This document shows, piece by piece, positions 22,200-32,947 of a stretch of 64,000 bases of DNA. Where the stretch lies: the NCBI RefSeq assembly GCF_046630445.1, contig NC_092335.1:627781501-627845500 (forward strand), read 5' to 3'. Origin of the DNA: Rutidosis leptorrhynchoides. Lineage: Eukaryota; Streptophyta; Magnoliopsida; Asterales; Asteraceae. Within the stretch, counting starts at the first letter, position 1. Every line of letters starts with the position of its first letter. The notes beneath the pieces are model-generated. The model was not told the DNA's origin. It did no database searches and saw nothing but the letters and a program-made list of their open reading frames with translations. Position numbers and translations under genes: made by a program.

Positions 22200-22715
22200 A
22201 AGTAGGAGAACCTACGAGTAACGATGGATCATGGCAGAGGAAGGAGTTTACATCATGATAGTCCAGTGGAACGTTTGAAGTCTCAAGTGAGAGAATATCG
22301 ATAAATGAGTGATGTCGAATGTTACTCATGCGCAGAGAAGGGTCTTATGCAACTTCGTATTCCTCAATTTTTTTAATATTAGAGACGTTTATGAGATTCG
22401 AAGTGAACAAGAAGTGTGATGATGGTGAATCAAATGTAATTAGAACTCTAGATGAAGAGTTATTTTTTTATTTTTATTTTTTTTCGGAAACTTCAACTGG
22501 TTTGCGTGACCGATATTTGTTTGAGAAAAAAAATGAGAAGGGGAAATTCAGAGAGATCAACGTCGACAACAAAGGGATATGAAAGTAGAATGTGTTAGGT
22601 GTGTACGGTGCAAGCTTCATGATGGTCATGTGAGAATTGTTGTGAATGTGAAATATGTTCCAAGCGCAATAACGAACCTACTTTCACTTTGGAGTTGTGA
22701 CATCTTGTAAATATA
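22200..22715 (+). pseudogene. Ty1/copia gag relic
   Basis: Decayed coding fragments in order: a basic RGR-containing stretch; VECYSCAEKG, which looks like a damaged CCHC knuckle; and, at 22579-22710, a 43-codon frame with LHDGHVRIVVNVKYVPS and NLLSL. This last part is the pattern of the copia region just after the knuckle (HDG.VR...V.YVP....NL.SL). Stops and shifts separate them. No LTRs were found. Confidence 0.55.
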
Positions 22716-23489
22716 CTTGAATAAAGGGAGTATTTGTTGGATATTATTTATATTTTAATGATGTAAGAGTTTGAATTTAACTAATTGATATTCTTCATGT
22801 AGGGGTTTGATTTTTGGTTACTACTTCATGTTTACATTTAGAGAATACGTAATGGATATTTTGTTCTCTTTAAGTTTAGTACTTCCAAAAAAATTTAGTG
22901 AACGGTTTAAAAGAAGTCAAACGTCCCAATAATTATAATTTTATTTGTTTATGATAATACAATGATCTGGGGTCTTCGCCAATAACTATGTTTAAGCTCC
23001 ACAACTATGTGGATACAGGGAAGAGAAAGAGAAAGAAATTGACATAATGTTGATTAATGGTCAACCATGTTCATTACTAATTTACATGTCAAGATAGATA
23101 GATATTACTTTAAGGTCGATCTATGAGAATAAGTTCAACGTACATGCTGTTTAATTGAAACTTTGATACTTTTTTTTAGAGTTTTTTATAGTTGTGTTGC
23201 CTATATGTTTGAAATTTGCAAATAAAAAGTGATTTTTTGATGTATGTGGAGAAGACTTCCCAAATGAACAAGCCCAAAGCCGAACAAACCGGTCCATAAG
23301 TATGAACAATTTATTGATGGTTTCACTTAGGTTGGTTCCAAGCCTTTGGTGTGAGTGTTATAACCTCCTAGTGTATATGTGTGATAAATAAGAGTACTCG
23401 ATGTTAAAATAACCGTTCAAAAATAAAATAAAAAATAAGCCATCCTCGTGTACTTTTCTTTGGCCTTTTTATTCTCGAATATCTTTTTC

Positions 23490-23562
23490 AGAAGTCAAAT
23501 ACACATTTAAGTGTGTTCAAAAGTCCCCAGAAGTCATACACATTTAAGTGTGTTCAAAAGTC
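23490..23562. repeat. Two-copy tandem repeat, about 34 bp
   Basis: The unit AGAAGTCA...CACATTTAAGTGTGTTC occurs at 23490-23525 and 23529-23562. The rest of 22716-23640 shows no gene. Confidence 0.7.
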
Positions 23563-23649
23563 AAATGTCCATATGTTTATATCTTTTTCTCGAATGTCAA
23601 ACTCAAAACAATGTCAAATTTCTTGTAAGTAAGCAATATTGTAACCTCA

Positions 23650-24780
23650 AATTTTCTATTTTTTTTTCCAGTTTTTTTGGCGAAAAAATAAAAACTTATA
23701 ACATAAGGAGCTTTCATCAACCGATAAAAAGACCAACGAAATGATACAAGGGGGCGCCGAGCCTCGCAACTAGAAAGCAAAGTTAAAACCTGTCAAGCCA
23801 AAAGGTTATCTAAAGCGATCCTCGACGCCCAAAATGAAACAGAAAAACGCCAAACAAAATCAAAATCAACCAAGTTAATCTGAAACCTCTAAAACCAAAC
23901 AAACAAATAACAACCGAAACAAATGACCAAACTAACCTAGATCCATATAAGCCAACCAAAAACCTGAACGAAACCAAACTAAAACAAACATGTTAACACC
24001 AACTTCGAAACATAAAACACCATCAAAGACAACCAAGCACGAGGTAGATGCAACATTTCTTCTAGATCACAAATTCATGCCTTCAAATTGTTCCATAGGC
24101 ACCTTTCTGTTTGAAACAAACCACGACTTCCAATAACCATAAGAATGATCATTGCAATCACAATACATCCTTTCACTACGCCCAACCAAAATTGGAGAAA
24201 ACCTATCTTCCTTCGTAGCTTCTTCTCGATACGCCTTCGACTCTTCCTTCTTTTTCTTCTTTAAACGAGCCAACATTTCCGCAAACATGATATCATCATC
24301 ATTAACCTCAAAAATTGCAGACTGTTCAACTATATCCACTTGCTTTGGGACCGGCCCAGGCCCAAATTATGGCCCAGAAGTACCTACGGAATTGAACACA
24401 TGAACCTGATCACATAATGGGTTGATATCCATGTTGGGCCTATCTGTGCAATGCCCACCTGAAACACCAGGACTAGTTTCCTTTCTAATATCAAATACAA
24501 CAGTATCAACATCACATATTGGAGTCACGGTTACACATCCAGAATCAGCGATATCGCGAGCTTTACGTTGCACAACTTGATCCACACCTGCAGTCTTACA
24601 ACCTTTCGACACAAATGAACCAAATTTGATTCCCGAATAGAGATGATTGTTGTCATTAACGGCCTTCTTCCAGCCGCAACATTAACATCTTGATGAGTTC
24701 CAAAATTTTCGGTCCTCGCACAATTTTTATTTTACTTTTCACATTTTGTCTTTTTTCCTACGGCTTCTGTTGACACAGAT
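23650..24780 (-). mobile_element. Non-LTR retroposon with decayed ORF, 3' end at left
   Basis: On the minus strand the segment ends in GATGAAAGCTCC...TCGCCAAAAAAA, a 3' tail closely like that at about 27050-27125 on the plus strand. Upstream lies one frame (24612 down to 24067) interrupted by a single stop near 24364. It encodes Gly/Pro-Asn-rich text and a Lys-rich segment in the style of plant LINE ORF1 C-termini. No RT was found, so it is a partial or non-autonomous copy. Confidence 0.45.
24067..24612 (-). pseudogene. Unrecognised ORF broken by one stop, possible LINE ORF1 end
   Basis: Two open stretches in the same frame: 24612-24367 (81 codons) and 24339-24067 (90 codons), with a stop between. 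The second holds a Lys run (LKKKKKEES). No firm homology. The Gly-Pro-rich linker resembles the ORF1 of the LINE at 14745, and the 3' tail context supports a retroposon origin (inference). Confidence 0.35.
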
Positions 24781-25139
24781 AAACAAAATACAGAGTAGTC
24801 TATTTTATCTTTTGCATATGTTATCAAATTAGTGACAGTCGACCCTAAGGTAAAAAAATAAAAAATAAAAAATACTCCGTATATTTTGTTTGTGCTCTAC
24901 TCCTTATTTCACTTCAATACTAATTCTTCTTTAATGATTAATTTACAATTTATTCCATATATATTTATTTATTAATAAATATTGCTTTGCTTTTAAGAAG
25001 GAAAAAAAAACACAAACACAGTACAATATATATTTATGTAATGTTTTGATTTAATCAATTATTCATTTTTGAAAGATTTATATTTAATGTATTCATAGTT
25101 ATTATTTATTTTAATATATATATTTTTAAAAGGAAACAT

Positions 25140-25240
25140 TGATCAACATTCAACTATTCTCCAATTAATCCTAAAATTATCGATTAATTTTTCAGCTGTT
25201 TCAACCGATTAATCCCCGAATAGCGTTTTTTACAACCTTG
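25140..25240 (-). mobile_element. MITE-like terminal fragment
   Basis: On the minus strand it begins AAGGTTGTAAAAAACGC and continues with CGGGGATTAATCGG, like the ends of the element at 33267-33657. Only one end is recognisable. 24780-25385 otherwise holds the 3' flank of the RopGAP gene. Confidence 0.35.
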
Positions 25241-25385
25241 CATATAAAACATAAACAAACCATTGGTATGCATAGCATATACCAAATTACCACAATTTAG
25301 ACATCCAAACCAACTTACATAAAGTTTTCACATTTTCCGACCTCCGGCCAAAATAGATAACACATCACCACCAACCACCACCACT

Positions 25386-28300
25386 TCACCGCCAGGCTTC
25401 AATTCTCTCCGTTCTTGAATTTAAACGGCTCACAATCGTGCTTCCTTTGCTCTTCTCAATATGTTTCCTCAGTACTTTCTTATGATTCAAGTTACTTGCC
25501 TGAGGATTTCTAAACTTCGGAGCCTCGATGGCTGTAGTGCCACCTTCAACAATTGTAGTGCCACCATCTTCTGGCACACTAGTTTGACTATGACTTTTAG
25601 AAGTCAAATCATTATGAGATGTATTTTCATGGCTTTCCAAGGTGGGATCTTCAACAGAAAAATCTTGATCCTCCTCCTTGTTCACCATCTCACTGGTCTC
25701 ATCGACTGTCCCTCGAAAAGAGCAGTGGGGCCCATTGTTTTCATCGAAATGATCAAACCGCAATGTGGGTCCCGCTTCAACTATAGCATCTTCTCTTTCC
25801 CTTAGAGTCTTGACAATCAATGTCTTCAAAAAGTTCATCACTTGGACCGCATACATCAGTGCAGTCAAAGGATCTGCCATCTGCAATAAAATAAAAGGTC
25901 AACTTGTAAGCTACGCATAAATACTTGTACCCAAACTGAAAGTACAACGCTTGATGCTAAAAACATAGATGCATTACATACCTGAGTCATATTTGGGGCG
26001 AACACCATAGCAATGTTACGGGCATTCATCTTGTTAAGATTTTCAAGTTGAGCAACATCAGCCATTAAATTAACAGCCCAATTCATCAACGAAGCCTCTG
26101 TTGCTGGGAGAAGGCTTACGAGCCGAGCACATTCTTCTTCTGACTGAGCTTGCATTACTTGCTCGGGCTCAATCGAGTCTAGCACACCGTTTGGTAGTTC
26201 CCTAAACCAAGCCTACACGTTAACAAACAATTATCAAAATGCCAAGCATAGTCTCTTTATTATACATAAAAGGGACGTTTATATTTCGTTAATGTTATAA
26301 TGGATCATACTCTTTATTAGATAGGGGTGATGATTGCATATCGATGATGTGATGATGGGTCAATTTGGTATATATCTTGCGAACGGGTCAAACTGGCTAG
26401 AAGTGAAAGGTTAGCTAATAGTCCGAACAGGTTAGAACTTAGAAGGCGTTAAGTGTACTCAACTGTTCACAACTTACTAAACTACTTACTCTAACAAACT
26501 GAACCATATTTAAAAAAATAAAATCAAGAAATAAAGACAAAACAGTATTGGTGGATCAACCTGATCTAAACCATTTGAACGGAAATTATTATTTTTTTAC
26601 CGGTTTACTACGTGCACTGATTTCACTTCACTAATTTCCAAAAAAATAAAAAAGAAAAAAAAGGTCTTAAAGCAAGGGGTGCAAGGCAGGAAACAATTAT
26701 CTCACATGGCATTCTTGTTTTATCCAAAGAACAGCTATACATACATCAACATAACAACAATGTACTTATCGAATTAAATGAATGCAAGTTGTCAACATTA
26801 ATAACCACAAAAACAGAAATATATTGGCTATGAATAATAATGAGTAGTTAAATAAGCATTTGATATTAAAGTATTCCAATGGGCTACTTCTTCAATGTTC
26901 TGTTATAGTCATGAATACCATATGTGGTCGTCTCAACCTTGGATTTTAATCCAATATGCTTAGTTTTTAAAGGCTTGTTTCAAGTATTTGTTACGTATTT
27001 GTTTTAGTTTTACGACTAGCTTATGTCACGTTCCAACTTTGTAACCAAAGGCTTTTTCATCGTTTTGATGAAAAGCTCCTTCATTTAAAAATTTCTTTTG
27101 TTTTTTGCCAAAAAAATAAAAATAAATAAGCTTTTGAGTAGAAGAAGCACATGAAAAAACATAGCATTTGAAACTTAGGGGTGTATATTTTCCTATTTTT
27201 CCTATATACTATACAATCATCATCATATATGTTTGCAGGGCAACCCAGTCTCTGGGCCCATTTTGACCTGAACCAATAGTAACTCGTTTAACCTGTTTTC
27301 CGACCCACTCATTTTGCCACTATTAAATCAAGGGGTAAAAAGTTGACAACGGCGAAAGGTACCTTAATAAGTCCTGCTAAGCTATGCACGTCGATGTTTT
27401 CAGGCACCTCTCCTCTGTTTAATTGCTCCCTTATTTGCTCTTCTTGACCGTTATCACCATTGATTCTAAATATTCCTTCAGCCTGCATTTAACGGGAATA
27501 CAACACATTTAATTTAAAATGCTAGGAAACTTTTAAAATCTAGAAAGTTGTTATCTTTGAGATCACAAAATGCTTTGTCGAGTTGTACAACGATGCATTG
27601 GGGAGTTGTACAGTACAACTCGGTAATACATATCACTTGAAACGCACCTGCAGACCTCCTTGAGCATATAGGCGTCTCTGCATCATTAGAAGAATTGTGG
27701 GCACGCTGTTTCCTCTAGAGTCGAATGAGAGCTGCATAGATTCGGTTGAAACTCCAAAAACACTTGTACTGCATGAAATAACAGAAATAACATATTTATT
27801 TGACTTAACATACATTGGTTATTTATTTATTCATTATTCGTGTCAACTAAATAACTCTATAAATCTTTGTCAGCAGGCATAAATATATTACAAATTTGAT
27901 TAAATTTTTATTGAAAACCATCATGGATTTTATTCAACTTGTAATGTTCATCATCAAGGTTCATCTAATTAGTTTTTTTATTTATTTAATGATTGAAGCA
28001 AAAGTGAAGTTAATTTCAAAATGGTAAGCTATAGAAAACTAAAAAGTCCATGTACATTCTTCTACCAAAAAAGGGCCAAAGGCCTCATGAGTTGCAGGGT
28101 TAGCAGCAGGCAAACCACATGTTCACATTCATGATGAGTTACAGGGTGGTACAGTACAACACCACAATGCACAGCCTCAGATCAGCATGTGTAACATGAA
28201 AATATACTTTCCAAATACAAAGATGGTTCAGATTTTATGAAATATTCAACCTGGATTCCTTTCCTAATTGTAATGTGCATCATCAAACATGATCAAGTTC

Positions 28301-29005
28301 ACTAATTTTTTGAAAATTGAAAGAACCCACATTGACACCCTATGTCAAAATTGAAAACAAATTGACCCTAAAAGTAAAATGTACATCTTTCTTCCACCAA
28401 AAAGGGCACAAACTCAAGCATACAACACACATTTTCAAACGCAGAAGAAAACAAGTAAAAGGGTGGTACAGTACAAGTGAATAATGCACAAATACAAAAT
28501 CAAGAAACACAAACCTGGCACTAGGAGGTCTTCTTGGAACCTCAGGTTCAAATTCAACAGGTAAACCAAGAAATCCATTAAATCTATCAAATGTAACATG
28601 AGCAACATGTCTAACATTTGTAGGTACACCAATCTCCATTTTTGATGATTTTTTCAAACTATTATCACAATTAAAATCTTGAAATTGGGCACTATTACAA
28701 GAACCAACAAGGGATTTTCTAAAAACAGTAACAAAAATATCCAAAAATGAAACTTCTCTTTCTTCTTGTTCTTCTTCCCTTCTTTTTCTTTTTTCTCTAT
28801 CTTCTGTATTATTATTATTATGATTATGATTATTATTATTACATATTGATACAGCTACTGAATACAAATTAGAACATGGGTTAATAAGAGAAGAAGGTGA
28901 AGATGAAGAAAAATGATTACTTGTTGCTTGTTGGAGTAACCCATCATTGTCATCTAGTGATAACAAAGAGCTTTGAGCAGAAGATACCTGAAGTATTTCT
29001 GTCAT
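25386..29005 (-). CDS. ROPGAP: ROP (Rho of plants) GTPase-activating protein, 5 exons, 485 aa
   Basis: Minus-strand exons: 28515-29005, 27648-27768, 27363-27482, 25982-26212 and 25386-25880. All introns are GT-AG and all joins keep frame. The protein starts MTEILQ and has an Asn/His-rich then acidic-basic region. A CRIB motif lies at about 125-140 (IGVPTNVRHVAHVTFD), and a RhoGAP domain at about 165-345 with the arginine finger at R210 (EGIFRIN). The Ser/Glu-rich tail ends in ERIEAWR. CRIB plus RhoGAP is diagnostic of plant RopGAPs, which bind active ROP GTPases and speed GTP hydrolysis at the plasma membrane, acting in polar growth and stress signalling. Length and exon order fit the family. 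The start is the first ATG after a TTTTTTT-flanked leader, and the N-terminus matches the family pattern. No defect seen; the gene looks functional. Confidence 0.95.
26880..27125 (+). mobile_element. Retroposon 3' tail in RopGAP intron 3
   Basis: Ends GATGAAAAGCTCC...TTTTTTGCCAAAAAAA, the same tail as the minus-strand retroposon at 23650. It is in the intron between exons 3 and 4 and antisense to the gene. Its 5' end is unclear and no coding sequence is seen. The rest of the intron (26213-27362) is AT-rich with nothing else recognised. Confidence 0.4.
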
Positions 29006-30060
29006 TATTTTACAAAAAAAAATGATTTTTTTGAGAAATTATAACTTGGGTTTTAAGGGAAGGTACAAATATTGAAATGGGTTGATGGGTAATCTAGGAA
29101 TTTTTTATTATTTTTAGTAATAGTAATGGGGTTTGGTGAATTTGGGGAAGAATGTAGTGAGAGGGAATACAATGAGTTGGATTTAAGCAAGGATTTTGAT
29201 GGAGTTACAAAAGATTAAATATTTAAAATAAAATAATTTATTTTTAATACAAATATTTTTTCATTCCACTATGGCCCTTTATTATCCGGAGAATAATATA
29301 GTTGTCATGGACATAAACAATATTGTTTTTGTGTTTGTATTTTGGAACTATGGAAAAGTTGGTTTGATGGAAATATACCAATAAGATTGTTTACTTTTGT
29401 TGAACAGTTATAATATAACAAAAAGCAGAGGAAACGGTCTCTTGCTAGACCAAATGTTTAGAGATTTTTGGTATCTTTTTGACTTTTTGTGAAGTTTTTA
29501 TTGAGAATAGGTAAAATTTCTCATGAATAAGTGTCTAAATTATTGATACTATTGTAATGTAACTATTTAATTTGTAATTTTAAAAAATGTTGAGGAGAAT
29601 GATAGTTAATCCACCAATCAACTTATTTTGTTATTGTAAAACAGTACTAGTATTGTATGTATGTATTACAATACTAGTTTACAAAAGCTTAACTTAAGAG
29701 CAACTATTTGCAAACAGGTTGCTACAACATATCCACACCATATGATTTGTCTAGAACGCCACAAATTTAGAAAGGTCCTTACAATAAGTCTGTCGAATTA
29801 GTGAAATGCTTTTCAAACGAAGTTTATCATCACGTCAGGGACATATAAAACAGTAAGGCCGTTAGGCCAATGACACAAACCATGTTATGGCTAAGTATCG
29901 GCCAATGACACAAACCATGTTATGGCTAAGTATCCGAAGTAAGCAACACCTTTTATAGGTGATTAGCGGTTGTGAAATCCAAGTATGATAAGGGATTTAA
30001 CCGAGTATTTGCACATCTTCAAGACACACTCTGCATAAAAAGTCTGTAGGGTTTAGAATG
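29006..30060. other. RopGAP upstream region
   Basis: No ORF of interest. The first 200 bases presumably hold the leader and promoter of the minus-strand RopGAP gene. At about 29865-29933 a 34-35-bp unit (GGCCAATGACACAAACCATG...) is tandemly duplicated. Confidence 0.5.
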
Positions 30061-30063
30061 ATT

Positions 30064-30485
30064 GGATGCGTTTTACAAAACTGAATACTTTATCGCTGAA
30101 TGCCTGAATGATTCATAACATGAACGATTCAAAGGTTCTTAATGAAGTTGTTTCTGAATGACAATAACCTGTTTGATAATCTTTTTTAACAAATAGCGTG
30201 AATGATGTAAAATTACTTTATTAACTTTTGACACAAATAAAACTAGAATATAGTTGTTCAATAAAGGTTATTGATATAGAATAAAGAGAAAGAGAATATT
30301 CAATAAAAAAAATTAAAAAATAGGTGCTTAATGGTTACGAATGAATTCCAGCTCTGAATGGTTCATCACTGATTGTTGAACCATTTAGCACCATCTGTTT
30401 CAGAGGTCAGAAACAAACAAATTGAATGTTGAATAGTTCAACATTCAGTGCTAAATCATTCCATTAAGATGTAAACAAACGCACC
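30064..30485. mobile_element. MITE-like element with imperfect TIRs
   Basis: Starts GGATGCGTTTTACA; the reverse complement of its end is GGTGCGTTTGTTTACA. It is flanked by ATT on both sides (30061-30063, 30486-30488). The interior is rich in short inverted GAATG/CATTC units. No coding capacity. The superfamily is uncertain. Confidence 0.5.
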
Positions 30486-32947
30486 ATTAGTCTGTTTCTA
30501 TACATGTTTGTTATCTTAACATGTAACAAGTAGCCTTGTTTTTTTGCTTCATCGGATATGAAGAAATGAGACATTGAAACCTTATGTTTCTGATTCTCAG
30601 CCTTTATATCGAATTCTCAGCCCGTACGAAACTTCTAAATTGTTATGAGCCAGCCAAAAGTGCTAAGACAAACTATTAGAAATGAAACAATAGCCAGCCA
30701 AAAGTGCAGAGACAAAATATGAGAAATAAAACAAGCACAATGAAACAAAAAATATACACACATCTATGTTGATGTTGGGTCTAATATCCACGACACTTGT
30801 TATAAAAATCATATATACATATACATCACTTTTAAAGAATACTCTAAAACTGTAATGTTGTGTTAAAATTATTGTGGACATGTTTCTTTATGTGTGTTAA
30901 TTTTGTCTGCTTAGTGTAATTGAAACTTATTATAAACAGAGTTGTCAATGAACATGGATCATTTCATTTATTAAATAGTCATAAGGCCCAAAAAATTAAA
31001 ACATTATTAGCTATTAAATAAAAAAATTATTGATCTAAAAAAGAGACATGCATGTGTTGGATCTTCTATTATATGATTTTTAAGTTTGTGATCAAGATTT
31101 ATTGGTTTCTTGTGATCCTGACCCTAGTAAGAGTGTTAATTACTTCAACTTATAATTAACCCATTTTCCCACCCAAAAAGCTACTCCATGTTTAATGTAT
31201 GCATGTTGCTAAAAGTGTTCGATTTGATCATTTATTTATGCCTAAATTTGGGGTCAACTTGCATGATGCATCATTACCTAAGCACACTTATGGGTTGGTT
31301 TAGTGCTTAAGCATGGAACATTATTACATAGTATACTTGAGAAATATCTTAAAAGTATCATTCTTACTGTTATATTCAACATTTGTGTCCCTATAGTGTT
31401 TGTTCATACTTTAGTAGGTAAAAAGAATATGTAAAATACCTGATTTTTATCATTTTAGAGATTAGAGAAGAATCATTTTTGTGACGATAAATGGATTTAG
31501 GAGAATCATTAAACTCGGTTCCAAGCGATTCTGTCACAGCTTTAATACTAAAGTCATATGAACCCGAATCGTGCTCCCAAAATCTCGACTTTTAAGCTTA
31601 ATTACTTGCATATTTGTATAACATAAACTAGTTTAATGTCATAACATTAGTGTTGCAGTTCAACATTGGACACAAACAAGAGACGCTAGTTTTGTTGATA
31701 ACATAATAGTAGCTCAACAACTTTTTTGGGTGATTAGTTAGAGTAACCTTTATATTAGTTTGTTTTTAATCTACAATTTATTATGAGTGTGTATGGCACC
31801 CAAGTTTAAAATAGTTTATGGGAGATAACCCTTATTTTGTTTTTTCATAAGCTCAAACAAGTACTCAGTAGTAATTTTTGGGTGATAATAATTGTAAAGC
31901 TTGTAAGAAAAATATGTTCTACAAATGAGTACTAGAAGTACTTTCAAAATAAAAGGTAAGAGTTTTTTGAACAATACATGACTAAAATGCCTTTATTATA
32001 TTACAAACTGATGTTGGCCTATAGATAGATAGATTTACTCCCAAATCCCTCGAATTCCCGAGTAACGGTATCGAAAAAGTCTAACCCGTCCCTCAACTTT
32101 TAGTATTTTGTGGCGTTTATACAAAGATATCAAAATCTTTGTACCAAGCTAAAAAAAAAGTCACATTAGATTCGTGTTACATCTATAAGATAAATTATAG
32201 GTACATTCCATCATGGCTGTGAGCCAACACTGAGTGCCCCGTGTAGGTCATGACTTTCGATCGTCAAAGATTTCAGCATAATCCGGTCACAACTAGATGT
32301 ACAGCTAGTTCACCGGCCACAAAATTAGTAGGCAAAACGGGCTGATACCAGTTGAAATAAGCTCAATAGGAAACCTATACTGAAATATCTGTATAATCAT
32401 GACCGGAAAAGGGAAAAGAGAAAAAGTAGCAAGTGCAGCCTAATATTTATATTTATTGAGCAGTAAATAAAAAGAGAATGGGATCACGCTCCCTAACTTT
32501 ATTTATAAACCATTGTTAAAAGTAGAAGCCATAATAATAGCCGTTGAAACTTTATCATCAAATATATGTATCTTTAAAAATTACTTTTTCCTTGTAACCA
32601 CATATGGCCCTTGATAAGACAAAAAGAACAAATGAGAAAAAACAAAATTAGGTTGCACTTTAACTAGATAACTTTTTCCATGACTGTGTGTCTGTCTGAC
32701 TGATGCATCAAGATACATAATACACGATCGAACAAAGTTAGACAAGAATTCAGTTTCATAGAACTCAAAAATCCACCTCACTTTTGTATACCGAAACATA
32801 ATATGAGATCAGGAGTTTGTTTACTAAGAAAACGAGTCATATACCCTGATATAAGCTTTCAAGTACAGTAACAACTTGTTGCTAGATCGAACTTTTAGGA
32901 AATAGACTAACCATTAAACAATACGAAGTACAATGCAAGCATATCAA
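30486..32947. other. Intergenic region without recognised genes
   Basis: AT-rich single-copy-looking sequence. No exon-like frame with flanking splice sites was found on either strand. The right end is the 3' flank of SmG. Confidence 0.45.

Noticed and set aside
25461-25805. 114-codon plus frame
   Set aside because: Antisense shadow of the last RopGAP exon.
30663-30881. 72-codon minus frame between the MITE and SmG
   Set aside because: Hydrophobic, AT-driven frame with no flanking signals or homology.
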